64,000 bases of DNA. Origin: Clostridiales bacterium. GTDB taxonomy: Bacteria > Bacillota > Clostridia > Lachnospirales > Lachnospiraceae. Below are positions 9,373-18,791 of the stretch, in pieces. How positions within the stretch are numbered: the first letter of the stretch is position 1; each line of letters starts with the position of its first letter. Position numbers and translations under genes: made by a program. The stretch covers positions 248,001 through 312,000 of the forward strand of contig DUNO01000001.1 in the NCBI GenBank assembly GCA_012839295.1, given 5' to 3'. Under the pieces are notes generated by a model. That model searched no databases. It saw nothing but the letters and a program-made list of their open reading frames with translations, and had not been told where the DNA came from.

Positions 9373-10791
9373 ATGAATAATCGGGGGAATATAAATTTAG
9401 GTGATGAAATCCGTAATATTGTCCAGGATGCAGTGAATAAAGGGGACTTTAATAGATTAAACCGTGATATTGGAACTATTGTTAACGGAGCCCTCGACGA
9501 GGTGAAAAGATCCTTTGGGCGGGGACAGGACGGGAATAATACCCGCAATAGTAACTCCTGGAACAACAATCAGTCCTGGAAGGTAAGCGGTGGACAGAAC
9601 AGCCAGGGCGGAGCCTCACAAAATGGAGCTTCACAGAATGGAACCTCACAGACCGGGGAAGCAGGCCGGGACTATCAGGGAAACCAGTACGGCTCACGGA
9701 ACAGGAGGGCGCAGGAGGCATACCGGCAAAACTATAATAATACGAGAGATTACAGGAACAATACGGGAAGCTATAATGCGGGAAATTACAATGCAACAAA
9801 TTATAACAGGAACCAGCCTGTCACCAGACCGGTGAAGCATACGGTGCCGGTTGGACAAGTAGCAGGTACCCTGTTTACGGTATTCGGAGCACTGGGAAGT
9901 ACCGCCTTTGGAATTGCAGCAGGCGTGCTGGCCTTAATTGGATATGTCATTGGAAACGGTATTTTATTTCCTATCGTTGCCTATGGGTTGATCCCCTGTT
10001 TTATCGCCTGCTTAGGTTTATCCATAAACGGAAGCAGAATCCGCAAGCGGTTAAAGCGGTTCCAGCGTTATATCGGACAAATGCGCGGCCGTAATTACTG
10101 CCTGATTAAGGATTTCTCTGCGGCCACCGGACGGAGTATAAGATATACGGTGAAGGATGTTCAGAAAATGATCGCAATCGGCATGTTTCCGGAAGGCCAT
10201 CTGGATGACAAAAAGACCTGCTTTATGTTAAATGGTGAGAGCTACCAGCAGTATCTTAATTTGCAGGAAAATATGCGGATGAAGAGCATGGAAGGACAGG
10301 CAGTGGAGCAGGGAAAGTCCATGGAGGAAGATGGGACAAAGAAGGATACGCTGGATCCGGTAATCCGTAAGGCGATTGATGAAGGCCGTGAGTTTGTACA
10401 GAAGATCAGGCATGCCAATGCGGCAATCCCGGGAGAAGAAATCTCAGGGAAGCTGGACAGGCTGGAGGCGGTCACGGGAAAAATCTATGATTATGTAGAA
10501 GCCCATCCGGAAAAATTCCCAGAAATAAAGAAATTTACGGAGTATTTCCTGCCGACGACCTTAAAGCTGCTTGATGCCTATAGGGATTTAGATGCCCAGC
10601 CGGTAGCGGGTGGAAATATTTTAACAGCGAAGAAGGAAATAGAGGATACGCTGGACACCATTAACCTGGCCTTTGAAAACCTGCTGGATGGCCTCTTTGA
10701 GGATGCAGCCATGGATATCTCGACGGATATCTCGGTATTGCACACCATGTTCGCCCAGGAAGGGTTAACCGAGAAGAACATTAGAAATTAA
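9373..10791 (+). CDS. xpaC: XpaC-like membrane protein (5-bromo-4-chloroindolyl phosphate hydrolysis family)
   Basis: A 472-aa protein with three parts: a short helical N-terminus (LGDEIRNIVQDAVNKGDF), a low-complexity N/G/Q/S/Y-rich stretch (about 60-155), and two membrane helices (about 165-220) followed by a soluble helical domain. Family assignment rests on the two-helix plus cytoplasmic domain plan and on the telA-like gene directly downstream, the conserved xpaC-yaaN pairing of Firmicutes. The biochemical role of XpaC is not established; the family name comes from a chromogenic phenotype. ATG 9373 is chosen because GGAGG at 9363-9367 lies 5 nt upstream. It is 26 nt from the next gene. 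Confidence 0.78.
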   Translation: MNNRGNINLGDEIRNIVQDAVNKGDFNRLNRDIGTIVNGALDEVKRSFGRGQDGNNTRNSNSWNNNQSWKVSGGQNSQGGASQNGASQNGTSQTGEAGRDYQGNQYGSRNRRAQEAYRQNYNNTRDYRNNTGSYNAGNYNATNYNRNQPVTRPVKHTVPVGQVAGTLFTVFGALGSTAFGIAAGVLALIGYVIGNGILFPIVAYGLIPCFIACLGLSINGSRIRKRLKRFQRYIGQMRGRNYCLIKDFSAATGRSIRYTVKDVQKMIAIGMFPEGHLDDKKTCFMLNGESYQQYLNLQENMRMKSMEGQAVEQGKSMEEDGTKKDTLDPVIRKAIDEGREFVQKIRHANAAIPGEEISGKLDRLEAVTGKIYDYVEAHPEKFPEIKKFTEYFLPTTLKLLDAYRDLDAQPVAGGNILTAKKEIEDTLDTINLAFENLLDGLFEDAAMDISTDISVLHTMFAQEGLTEKNIRN

Positions 10792-10817
10792 AATAAAATA
10801 GATGGGAGATATCAGTT

Positions 10818-11966
10818 ATGAATAATGAAACACCTACCTTAACCTTTGAACCATTTGAAGAAGAAGTGCCTGTACAAGGAGATTTATTTGCAGAAATAGT
10901 GGGCAAGAACAATGCCCAGCTTGAAAAACCGGCCTTTGATGAAAGTTCCCTGACACCGGAAGAGAAAAAGATGGTGGACAATTTTGCGGCGCAAATTGAT
11001 TTGACCAAATCGAGCCAGATACTCCAGTACGGCGTGGGAGCACAGAAAAAAATAGCTGACTTCTCCGAATCTGCCCTTGGCAACGTGAAAACAAAAGACC
11101 TGGGCGAGATAGGGGAAATGCTTTCCGGTGTTGTAACCGAATTAAAGAGCTTTGACGTGGAAGAAGAGGAAAAGGGGATTTTCGGTTTCTTTAAAAAGTC
11201 CTCCAACAAGCTCACCGCCCTGAGGGCAAAATATGATAAGGCAGAAGTAAATATCAATAAGATTATAGATGCTTTGGAAGCAAACCAGATCCAGCTGCTC
11301 AAGGATATTGCAATGCTGGATAAGATGTATGACCTTAATAAGACGTATTTTAAGGAGCTTTCCATGTATATCCTGGCCGGTAAGAAGAAGCTGGCGAAGG
11401 TACAGGCGGAAGAGCTTCCCCGGCTGATGGAAAAGGCGGCAGCCAGCGGCTTGCCGGAGGATGCACAGGCGGTTAATGATATGACTGCCATCTGCAACCG
11501 TTTTGAGAAGAAGATCCATGACCTGGAGCTGACCAGGATGATATCGATCCAGATGGCTCCCCAGATCCGTCTGGTCCAGAGCAATGATACCATGATGGCT
11601 GAGAAAATCCAGTCCACCATTGTAAATACGATCCCCCTTTGGAAGAGCCAGATGGTGCTGGCACTTGGTGTTACCCACTCCAGCCAGGCTGCAAGAGCCC
11701 AGCGGGAGGTAACGGATATGACCAATGAGCTCTTAAGGAAGAATGCAGAAACCCTCAAGATGGCTACGATAGAGACTGCCAAGGAGTCCGAGAGGGGAAT
11801 TGTCGATATCGAGACACTCCGTATTACCAATGAATCCCTGATCTCAACCCTTGACGAAGTGCTCCGAATCCAGACCGAAGGCCGCCAGAAGAGAAGGGAA
11901 GCAGAGGTCGAGCTGAACCGGATTGAGGTAGAGCTAAAGAAGAAGCTTCTGGAGATGAAAGGGTAA
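10818..11966 (+). CDS. TelA/YaaN-family protein (toxic anion resistance family)
   Basis: A 382-aa soluble, highly charged and largely helical protein without signal peptide or membrane segment. The segments GFFKKSSNKLTALRAKYDKA, ELTRMISIQMAPQIRLVQSN and LRITNESLISTLDEVLRIQ are typical of the TelA family, whose members were first linked to tellurite and antimicrobial-peptide tolerance; the molecular function is unsettled. GGGAGAT precedes the ATG. It sits between xpaC and the TetM-like fusion, with 26- and 33-nt gaps, so co-transcription is likely. Confidence 0.88.
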   Translation: MNNETPTLTFEPFEEEVPVQGDLFAEIVGKNNAQLEKPAFDESSLTPEEKKMVDNFAAQIDLTKSSQILQYGVGAQKKIADFSESALGNVKTKDLGEIGEMLSGVVTELKSFDVEEEEKGIFGFFKKSSNKLTALRAKYDKAEVNINKIIDALEANQIQLLKDIAMLDKMYDLNKTYFKELSMYILAGKKKLAKVQAEELPRLMEKAAASGLPEDAQAVNDMTAICNRFEKKIHDLELTRMISIQMAPQIRLVQSNDTMMAEKIQSTIVNTIPLWKSQMVLALGVTHSSQAARAQREVTDMTNELLRKNAETLKMATIETAKESERGIVDIETLRITNESLISTLDEVLRIQTEGRQKRREAEVELNRIEVELKKKLLEMKG

Positions 11967-11999
11967 GCCTCCTTCCATAAGGAGCTTAGGCTTAAGGAT

Positions 12000-14816
12000 A
12001 TGAAAAAGCTGGTAGTCGGAATATTAGCCCATGTGGATGCAGGAAAGACAACACTGGCGGAAAGCCTCCTGTATCTTACAGGCAGCATAAGAAAATTAGG
12101 CAGGGTAGATCATAAGGATGCATTTTTAGATACCTATGATCTGGAGCGGGCAAGAGGTATTACCATCTTTTCCAAGCAGGCAGTATTTACCCACAGGGAA
12201 CAGGAGATAACGCTTCTGGATACCCCGGGGCATGTGGACTTTTCGGCTGAGATGGAGAGGACGCTGCAGGTTCTGGATTATGCGGTGCTTGTCATCAGCG
12301 GCAGTGACGGTGTCCAGGGGCATACGGAAACCCTATGGAGGCTCCTGAACCGGTATGGGATCCCAACCTTCTTATTTATCAATAAAATGGATATGGAAGG
12401 GACGGATCGAAAGGCTCTGCTGGAGGAGCTGAGAAGGAAGCTAAGTGATGCATGCGTAGATTTTAGTGATGACCAGGGTGAGGAGTTCCTGGAAAACCTG
12501 GCAGTGTGTGATGAAGCCCTGCTGGAGCAGTACATGGAGCACCAGACCATAGATAGGAAGGATATCATAGGATTAATAGCAGGGAGGAAGGTGTTTCCCT
12601 GCTATTTTGGCTCCGCCCTTAAGGTGGAGGGCGTGGAACGGCTCCTTGACGGGCTTGCCGGTTACACGGAAAGCATGTCCTACCCGGAGCAGTTCGGTGC
12701 GAAGGTGTTTAAGATTGCAAGGGATGACCAGGGAAAGCGCTTAACCTTTTTAAAGGTTACCGGCGGAAGCATAAGGGTGAAGATGCCGCTGACGAACCGG
12801 AAGACCCCGGGAAATCAGGAAGAGGATGCAGACTGGGAGGAGAAGGTTGACCAGATAAGGATTTACTCCGGTTCAAAGTATGAGGCTGTCCCGGAAGCCG
12901 GGGCAGGTACCATATGTGCCGTGACAGGCCTGAACCGGACCTATCCTGGGGAAGGGCTGGGAATCGAGGCGGTATCTGACATGCCAAGCCTGGAGCCGGT
13001 ACTGAATTACCAGCTGATCCTGCCGCCGGACTGCGATGTGCCTCCCATGCTTTCAAGCTTAAGGCAGCTGGAGGAAGAGGATCCCCTGCTGCATATTGTA
13101 TGGTCTGAGACCCTGAGGGAGATCCATGTACAGCTGATGGGGGAGATACAGCTGGAGATCTTAAGAAGCCTTATCCTGGAGCGCTTTGGTGTCAATGTAG
13201 AATTTGGTACAGGCAATATTGTGTATAAGGAAACGATTCTGGAGCCGGTGGTAGGGGTAGGACATTTTGAACCGCTGAGGCATTATGCGGAGGTTCATCT
13301 GCTGCTGGAGCCGGGAGAGGAAGGAAGCGGCCTCCAGTTTTTCAGCAATTGCAGTGAGGATGTGCTGGGCCGTAACTGGCAGCATTTGATTCTGACCCAT
13401 CTTGAGGAAAGGCAGCATATCGGAGTGCTGACCGGTTCTCCGATTACTGACCTGCGGATTACTTTATTAAATGGCCGCGCCCATTTAAAGCATACGGAGG
13501 GCGGGGACTTCAGGCAGGCAACCTACCGGGCGGTGAGGCAGGGATTGATGAAGGCCAAAAGCATCCTTCTGGAGCCCTATTATAAGTACACCCTTGAGGT
13601 TCCTTCTGAATCCATAGGAAGGGCAATGTCCGATATCCAAAGGATGAGCGGGGAATTTGACCCGCCGGAGATCAATGAGGATGTGGCGGTGCTCACGGGA
13701 ACTGCGCCGGTTGCTTCCATGCAGGGGTACCTGGCCGAGGTAAATGCCTATACCCGGGGCAGGGGAAGGCTGTTCTGTACCCTGAAGGGCTATGCGCCCT
13801 GCCATAATCCTGAAGAGGTAATCAGTGCCATCGGGTACGACTGCGACAGTGACCTGGACAATCCCTCCGGCTCCGTATTCTGCGCCAATGGGGCAGGCTT
13901 TGTGGTGGAATGGGATAAGGTCGAGGACTACATGCATGTGGACAGCGGATGGAAGCCCCCGGGGACGGAAGAGGTAACGGAGGAGACCAAGGATGGGATT
14001 CAGAATGCTACAAAGTATGGCATAAATTACTACGGCATACAGGATGAGATAAAGAATGATCTAAAGCATGGGACAATGCGCGGGATGCAGGATGCAGCAA
14101 AGCGTGGAGCCGTTAAAAGCGGGAACAAAGGAAGGGATAATGATCCCTGGAAGATGGATAAGGAGCTGGAAGATATCTTTGTCCGTACCTTTGGACCGAT
14201 TAAGCAGAGGATAAACACTTCCCAGGGCAGCCTTGGATATGAGAAGCCGGATCCATATGAGAAAGCTGACTACCAGAGGAGTTCCAGGGAGCAGGAGCCG
14301 GTGAAGGATTATCTGCTGGTGGACGGTTATAATATCATATTTGCCTGGGATGAGCTGAATGAGCTGGCAAAGATGAATCTGGACGGGGCAAGGAATAAGC
14401 TGATGGATATTCTTTGTAATTACCAGGGCTTTAAAAAATGCATCCTGATCCTTGTTTTTGATGCATATAAGGTCAAGGGCGGTGTTGGTGGAATCCAGGA
14501 TTACCATAATATCCATGTAGTCTATACCAAGGAAGCCGAAACAGCAGACCAATATATTGAAAAGGTCACACATGAAATTGCGAAAAAACACCGTGTTACC
14601 GTAGCGACCTCGGATGCCCTGGAACAATTGATTATCATGGGCCAGGGCGCAGCCCGGTTATCTGCAAAGGACCTGAAGGAGGAAGTGCTGCGGGTCATGA
14701 ACCAAATCCGCAGGGATTATCTGGAGAAACAGCCTTCCGGCAGGGCGTACCTGAAGGAACAATTTAGCGATAATATCCTGGAGCTGCTGGAGGATCGAAA
14801 GGATGGGCAGGAATAG
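12000..14816 (+). CDS. TetM/EF-G-like ribosomal GTPase fused to a C-terminal NYN (YacP/Rae1-like) nuclease domain
   Basis: A 938-aa translational GTPase. The G domain has the P-loop AHVDAGKTT (A10-T18), switch I ARGITIFSKQ, DTPGH and NKMD. EF-G-type domains II-V continue to about residue 655, as in ribosomal protection proteins (TetM, normally about 640 aa). A charged linker (about 655-768) contains three degenerate G-I/M-Q-N/D units. Residues about 770-935 form a NYN/PIN-like domain of the YacP/Rae1 type: YLLVDGYNIIFAW with D775, LVFDAYK with D821, ETADQYIE with D850 and VATSDALEQ with D872, fitting a metal-binding acidic site. Rae1 in Bacillus cleaves mRNA on the ribosome, so GTPase-guided ribosomal mRNA cleavage is inferred. 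Tetracycline resistance cannot be concluded. Confidence 0.88.
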   Translation: MKKLVVGILAHVDAGKTTLAESLLYLTGSIRKLGRVDHKDAFLDTYDLERARGITIFSKQAVFTHREQEITLLDTPGHVDFSAEMERTLQVLDYAVLVISGSDGVQGHTETLWRLLNRYGIPTFLFINKMDMEGTDRKALLEELRRKLSDACVDFSDDQGEEFLENLAVCDEALLEQYMEHQTIDRKDIIGLIAGRKVFPCYFGSALKVEGVERLLDGLAGYTESMSYPEQFGAKVFKIARDDQGKRLTFLKVTGGSIRVKMPLTNRKTPGNQEEDADWEEKVDQIRIYSGSKYEAVPEAGAGTICAVTGLNRTYPGEGLGIEAVSDMPSLEPVLNYQLILPPDCDVPPMLSSLRQLEEEDPLLHIVWSETLREIHVQLMGEIQLEILRSLILERFGVNVEFGTGNIVYKETILEPVVGVGHFEPLRHYAEVHLLLEPGEEGSGLQFFSNCSEDVLGRNWQHLILTHLEERQHIGVLTGSPITDLRITLLNGRAHLKHTEGGDFRQATYRAVRQGLMKAKSILLEPYYKYTLEVPSESIGRAMSDIQRMSGEFDPPEINEDVAVLTGTAPVASMQGYLAEVNAYTRGRGRLFCTLKGYAPCHNPEEVISAIGYDCDSDLDNPSGSVFCANGAGFVVEWDKVEDYMHVDSGWKPPGTEEVTEETKDGIQNATKYGINYYGIQDEIKNDLKHGTMRGMQDAAKRGAVKSGNKGRDNDPWKMDKELEDIFVRTFGPIKQRINTSQGSLGYEKPDPYEKADYQRSSREQEPVKDYLLVDGYNIIFAWDELNELAKMNLDGARNKLMDILCNYQGFKKCILILVFDAYKVKGGVGGIQDYHNIHVVYTKEAETADQYIEKVTHEIAKKHRVTVATSDALEQLIIMGQGAARLSAKDLKEEVLRVMNQIRRDYLEKQPSGRAYLKEQFSDNILELLEDRKDGQE

Positions 14817-14820
14817 AAAT

Positions 14821-15375
14821 ATGAACCTGGAAAAATATATAGCATTTATAGAGGAAATAGAGAAAATGAAATCGGTCCTTCGCACCTCCTGGACCAGCAG
14901 CGGACGCAGGGAAAGTGATGCGGAGCATTCCTGGCGCCTGGCTCTTTTGGCCTGTGTCATATCAGAAGAGTATAAGGGGCTGGATCTGCCCAAGCTGTTA
15001 ATTATGAGCTTGATCCATGATATCGGGGAGATCTATGAAGGTGATATTTCAGCGGCATTAGAGCTGGATAAGTCTGACAAGTACGATACGGAATACCGGG
15101 CTGTGCAGAAGGTGTTTTCAATATTGCCTGAGGGGCAGGCTGAAAGGATGCTGGACATCTGGCTGGAATATAATGCGAACGAGACCCCGGAGGCGAAGCT
15201 GGTTAAGGCGCTGGATAAGGCGGAAACGATTCTCCAGCATAACCAGGGAAATGCTCCGGAGGATTTTGACTATGGATTTAATCTGGCCTATGGTAAGGAG
15301 TATTTTAAAGAGGGAGATATCTTAATCCGGTTAAGGTCATACCTTGACCAAAAAACGAAGGAACGTATGCAATAA
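14821..15375 (+). CDS. HD-domain phosphohydrolase (YfbR/5'-nucleotidase-like)
   Basis: A 184-aa metal-dependent HD-superfamily hydrolase. Metal-binding residues are visible in RESDAEHSWRLALL (first His), SLIHDIGEIYEGD (HD pair) and the later ALDKAETIL (Asp). Relatives remove phosphate from deoxynucleoside monophosphates; the substrate here is unknown. ATG 14821 is preferred (AGGA at 14810-14813, and the product starts MNLEKYIAFIEEIEKMK). ATG 14803 is in frame and would overlap the GTPase stop at 14816, so translation is probably coupled. It is the last gene of the xpaC operon. Confidence 0.85.
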   Translation: MNLEKYIAFIEEIEKMKSVLRTSWTSSGRRESDAEHSWRLALLACVISEEYKGLDLPKLLIMSLIHDIGEIYEGDISAALELDKSDKYDTEYRAVQKVFSILPEGQAERMLDIWLEYNANETPEAKLVKALDKAETILQHNQGNAPEDFDYGFNLAYGKEYFKEGDILIRLRSYLDQKTKERMQ

Positions 15376-15502
15376 CCTATTAGCCTTTAATTTTTACGGA
15401 ACCTACACTATATTTTGATTAGAGCAACCTGATTTTAATCAATAGAGCAACCTCCCACAAGGGGGATACTTCCAAAATAGTTTATACTATGTCCGTAAGG
15501 AC

Positions 15503-15534
15503 ACGCCCATCCTGTTGGCAGACAGGGTGGGCGT
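15503..15534 (+). terminator. Hairpin terminator after the xpaC operon
   Basis: Arms 15503-15515 and 15522-15534 pair over 13 bp with one wobble around a 6-nt loop, followed by a T-rich stretch. The rest of 15376-15736 holds a 10-nt direct repeat (AGAGCAACCT at about 15421 and 15444) and nothing else recognised. Confidence 0.6.
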
Positions 15535-15736
15535 TACTATTTCTTGTTATTCCAGCATAAATCCCCAGTAAATTAAGATATCCTTATATTATATAATTTG
15601 AATTATTTTAATTTTGTTCCTTTTGTGACCAGTAATCATTCTATCCACTTTTCGTTAACCAGTGCTCCTTAATGCTGATAATGGCTACACGAAAGATGGC
15701 TGCGTAAAGGACCATACTGTTTCGGCCAATATCTTT

Positions 15737-17767
15737 TTAATAAACCTCCAGCTTGATTAAGCCCGTATAAGTTCCGGCCTTCACCGGGGTATATGCGCCA
15801 TTTACATACATCAGTAGAGTTTTTCCGGCGGGAGCGGTTATGCTGCAGCCATCACCGATGGTTAAGCTTGTAATGATGGAGGTATCCGTTACTTCCCAGC
15901 TGCCGTTATCCTTTAAAGTTAAGGAAATATCATTGCCGCCGTTATAATAGCCTTTATTTGCCACATGGCCGAGATAGTAGTACTGGTCAATTGTAAAATG
16001 CTCATTCTGCACCCCGTTCTCATCCACATGGATGACTGAGGTTGCGCTGATGGCACCAGTTAAGGTGGAATCCTTGCCGAGGGTTACATTTAATAAATCA
16101 GCAGCCTGGTTGGAAGGGGAAGGACCGCCTCCGAAATACCCTGTGCCGTTGTACAGATTGCCCTTCAGGTCAACAGCTTCCGCATTGAAATTAACGGTAT
16201 TCCTACCGGCCTTCGTAACCTTGACACTATAATCAATTCCCGGATAGCCGGCTTTTTCATAAAAATCGGTGTTAAAGGTCGGGCCGCCTGCTTCCATGAC
16301 GGCACCTACGATGGAATCATCGTTATCTATCATTTGGAGAAGCACGCCGTCCTTAGGGTTGATTTTTGCGCCGTCATTTACATTAATATCCACATCACCG
16401 GATTTGATTAAGAAAGCAGCATTGTCTGTAGTTACGACAGTACCGTCGGTGATGGTTAAGCTGCCGGAGTTATGTGCCATAAAGCCAAAGGCATCGGAAT
16501 TGATCCTGGTAATCTGCCCCAGGCCGGTGATTCCTTTAAAAACAGGAGTTGTGGAGGCAACTGTATCATAGCCTTCCTGCTCATTTCCCATAAAATCAGT
16601 CACGGTCTTGCCGTTAGGAACCTGGGTCAGGGGATAGATGTCCAGGGGCTCGCTGAAATTGGAGGAGGCATAGACAGCATCGCCGCCCGTAAGGATGGAA
16701 GCATAGGTTCCGACATTAAAGGTTACACCGTAAAAACGTTCCTGTGCATTACCGATGATATAAGTACCATAACCGCTGCCAAAGCTGGTGCTATAGGGAT
16801 CCTTCTGATCCTTGCCGACCAGGGTTAAGGTGGAATCAACAACTGTAAGCAGCATGTCTGAGCCGCTGTCAGTAGAGAGAACGCCCCATTGGTCAGCAGT
16901 TACATTTGATCTTACGACAGTGGTAGAAGAGCAGTTGCCCATCATATTGGTGGAGCGGGCATTGCCGGTGATGCCCAAAACCCAGGGCGGTGCCACCATT
17001 TTCGTCTGGTCCGCACTGTTTACATAACCGTCATAGAGGGTGCCGCCCCATACATTGATCCTGGAATCGGTGATCAAGGCATCGGAGGAGCTGTCGGCAA
17101 ACAGGGCTGTACGGGCAACGCCCCAGGTATTAATGTACACATTGTCCAAGGTCAGCTTTGCATCGTTAAAGGCACTAATCACTGACCCGTAACCGGTAAA
17201 GTCGGATACCTTGCTTCCATCGCTATTGCTCTTGAAATAGAAGGTGGAATCCTTAACCGTATATTCACCGCCGTTTACCATGATTCCGGTAAAATTATCG
17301 CTGTTGGAGGTTATTTTAATGTTTTCTGCAGCCGTATCCGTTACCTTTGTACCCTTGACAGCCGCACTGATGGACTGGGACTTGACAAGTCCGGTATTGT
17401 CCACATAGATAGCAGCGCGGTAGTCATCAATACCGCGGCCGTTGTAGCTGGAAGGATTGGTGGCAAGCTTTGGGGTAACTGTGAGCACAATATCCCCCTG
17501 GTAGGTTCCCTGCTCGATTGCAGTTTCAACACCCCCTACGGTCAAGGTCACGGTGTAGTTACCCGGCGCAGTGATGGCAGCGCCTTCCTTGAGGGTTAAA
17601 GAGGATAAAGCCGTAGTTTTTGCCACTTCCCAGGTGGTTCCGGCAGAGACTACCTTTTGTTGGCTCGCGGGCTGTGCAGCCGCCCCCGCCGTTGAGACAG
17701 AGCCTGTTACCATACAAACAAGGACAAGCAGGCAGAATAATTTCTGGTACCAGTGTTTCTTAAACAT
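15737..17767 (-). CDS. Secreted right-handed beta-helix repeat protein
   Basis: A 676-aa exported protein. Its signal peptide (MFKKHWYQK, hydrophobic core LFCLLVLVCMVTG, cleavage near AGAAAQ) is followed by many short beta-strand repeats rich in N, D, G, S and T (for example KLTLDNVYINTWG, SDALITDSRINVWGGT), the pattern of a parallel beta-helix. The first and last modules are related: WEVAKTTALSSLTLKEGAAI near residue 47 and WEVTDTSIITSLTIGDGCSI near 625, each ending in GTYxGxIxLxV. No cell-wall anchor or catalytic motif is evident, so polysaccharide binding, adhesion or lyase activity are all possible. AAAGGAG precedes the start. It is monocistronic. Confidence 0.82.
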   Translation of the reverse strand: MFKKHWYQKLFCLLVLVCMVTGSVSTAGAAAQPASQQKVVSAGTTWEVAKTTALSSLTLKEGAAITAPGNYTVTLTVGGVETAIEQGTYQGDIVLTVTPKLATNPSSYNGRGIDDYRAAIYVDNTGLVKSQSISAAVKGTKVTDTAAENIKITSNSDNFTGIMVNGGEYTVKDSTFYFKSNSDGSKVSDFTGYGSVISAFNDAKLTLDNVYINTWGVARTALFADSSSDALITDSRINVWGGTLYDGYVNSADQTKMVAPPWVLGITGNARSTNMMGNCSSTTVVRSNVTADQWGVLSTDSGSDMLLTVVDSTLTLVGKDQKDPYSTSFGSGYGTYIIGNAQERFYGVTFNVGTYASILTGGDAVYASSNFSEPLDIYPLTQVPNGKTVTDFMGNEQEGYDTVASTTPVFKGITGLGQITRINSDAFGFMAHNSGSLTITDGTVVTTDNAAFLIKSGDVDINVNDGAKINPKDGVLLQMIDNDDSIVGAVMEAGGPTFNTDFYEKAGYPGIDYSVKVTKAGRNTVNFNAEAVDLKGNLYNGTGYFGGGPSPSNQAADLLNVTLGKDSTLTGAISATSVIHVDENGVQNEHFTIDQYYYLGHVANKGYYNGGNDISLTLKDNGSWEVTDTSIITSLTIGDGCSITAPAGKTLLMYVNGAYTPVKAGTYTGLIKLEVY

Positions 17768-17858
17768 AATTTTCTCCTTTCAATACATTATATTTTCAAG
17801 ACCATATGTAAGAAAATTTATGCTGCTTAGGATTTCATCCAGAATGGTCCCTTAATTT

Positions 17859-17887
17859 ATTATCCAGAATATACCATATATTGACAA
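17859..17887 (-). promoter_or_regulatory. Predicted promoter of the beta-helix protein
   Basis: On the minus strand TTGTCA (17887-17882) and GATAAT (17864-17859) are separated by 17 nt, giving a leader of about 85 nt before the ATG at 17767. Confidence 0.45.
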
Positions 17888-18099
17888 TGATGTTTTTAAA
17901 GAAGAAATGGATGTTTTTTTCGATGCGCCTTTAGACAATAATATATAAATACCGTGGATTTCCTTATGGGAGCTTAGAGTATTGTTGTAACTTGGCGGAA
18001 AAAGTGAGTTATGATAATAAATTGGTTTTGTGTTATACTAGGGGCGGGATCATATTAAAAAACGAAGAATTATATTTGATAAGAATGGAGGTGTATGGA

Positions 18100-18552
18100 A
18101 TGGAAAAATATCCGAAAAAATCAAAGAAGGAATTAGAGAACAGCTTAACCAGCCTGCAATATGACGTGACGCAAAACAGCCAGACGGAGCCGCCTTTCCA
18201 AAATGAATATTATAACGAATACAGGGAAGGAATTTATGTGGACATTACGACAGGGGAGCCCTTGTTTTCCTCCGCTGCAAAGTTTGAGTCCGGCTGTGGC
18301 TGGCCAAGCTTTGCAAAGCCAATCGACAAAGCCGCAATCCATGAAATCCTTGACCGCAGCCATGGCATGGTACGGACCGAAGTTAGGAGCAAGCTGGGGG
18401 ATTCCCACCTTGGACATGTATTCGAGGACGGACCCAAGGAGCTAGGCGGGCTGAGATACTGCATTAATAGCGCATCCCTAAGATTCATACCGAAGGAAGA
18501 AATGGAGAAGGAAGGCTACGGAGATTTTATCGTTCTCCTGAAGAACCAATAA
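18100..18552 (+). CDS. msrB: Peptide-methionine (R)-S-oxide reductase MsrB
   Basis: A 150-aa single-domain MsrB that reduces methionine-R-sulfoxide in proteins. It shows [10 protein letters not shown] (C66), [18 protein letters not shown] and the catalytic cysteine C121 in [11 protein letters not shown]. The CxxC zinc pairs of some MsrB enzymes are absent. ATG 18100 is chosen because GGAGG at 18087-18091 is 8 nt upstream; upstream in-frame codons lack a site. An extended -10 (TGTTATACT, 18031-18039) lies upstream. There is no signal peptide, so it is a cytoplasmic repair enzyme. No MsrA is adjacent. Confidence 0.95.
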   Translation: MEKYPKKSKKELENSLTSLQYDVTQNSQTEPPFQNEYYNEYREGIYVDITTGEPLFSSAAKFESGCGWPSFAKPIDKAAIHEILDRSHGMVRTEVRSKLGDSHLGHVFEDGPKELGGLRYCINSASLRFIPKEEMEKEGYGDFIVLLKNQ

Positions 18553-18602
18553 AACAGGAAATACAGGCGCTTTATTCTTGCTATTTGCAGGAAATAAAAA
18601 TA

Positions 18603-18679
18603 AAAACCGGATCAGCCACAAGTGAACTTCGCCCCGTCTACTACGAGAAAAGCATATCACAAGTGTCTGCTCCGGTTTT
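18603..18679. repeat. Long-range inverted repeat after msrB
   Basis: Arms 18603-18615 and 18667-18679 pair over 13 nt with one mismatch and end in T4 or A4. This could be a weak terminator between the convergent msrB and pdu units. The 51-nt loop contains CACAAGTG directly repeated at its two ends. Confidence 0.4.
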
Positions 18680-18791
18680 GCTTTACGGCAAGATAATCCG
18701 GTAATTCACCTTGCTAATCCTATTTATCCTATTAACGTTATCTAGAAAGCCTGAGGCTCAAATTTGATTCGTCCAGCAAAGACTCCTAATT

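Noticed and set aside
10781-12088. A 435-codon open frame on the minus strand
   Set aside because: It lies exactly opposite the telA-like gene, has serine-rich composition typical of antisense frames and no family motif.
12000-14816. Acquired tetracycline-resistance gene (tetM/tetO)
   Set aside because: The protein is about 300 residues longer, has a NYN domain and sits in a chromosomal-looking operon without mobile elements. Resistance cannot be inferred from homology alone.
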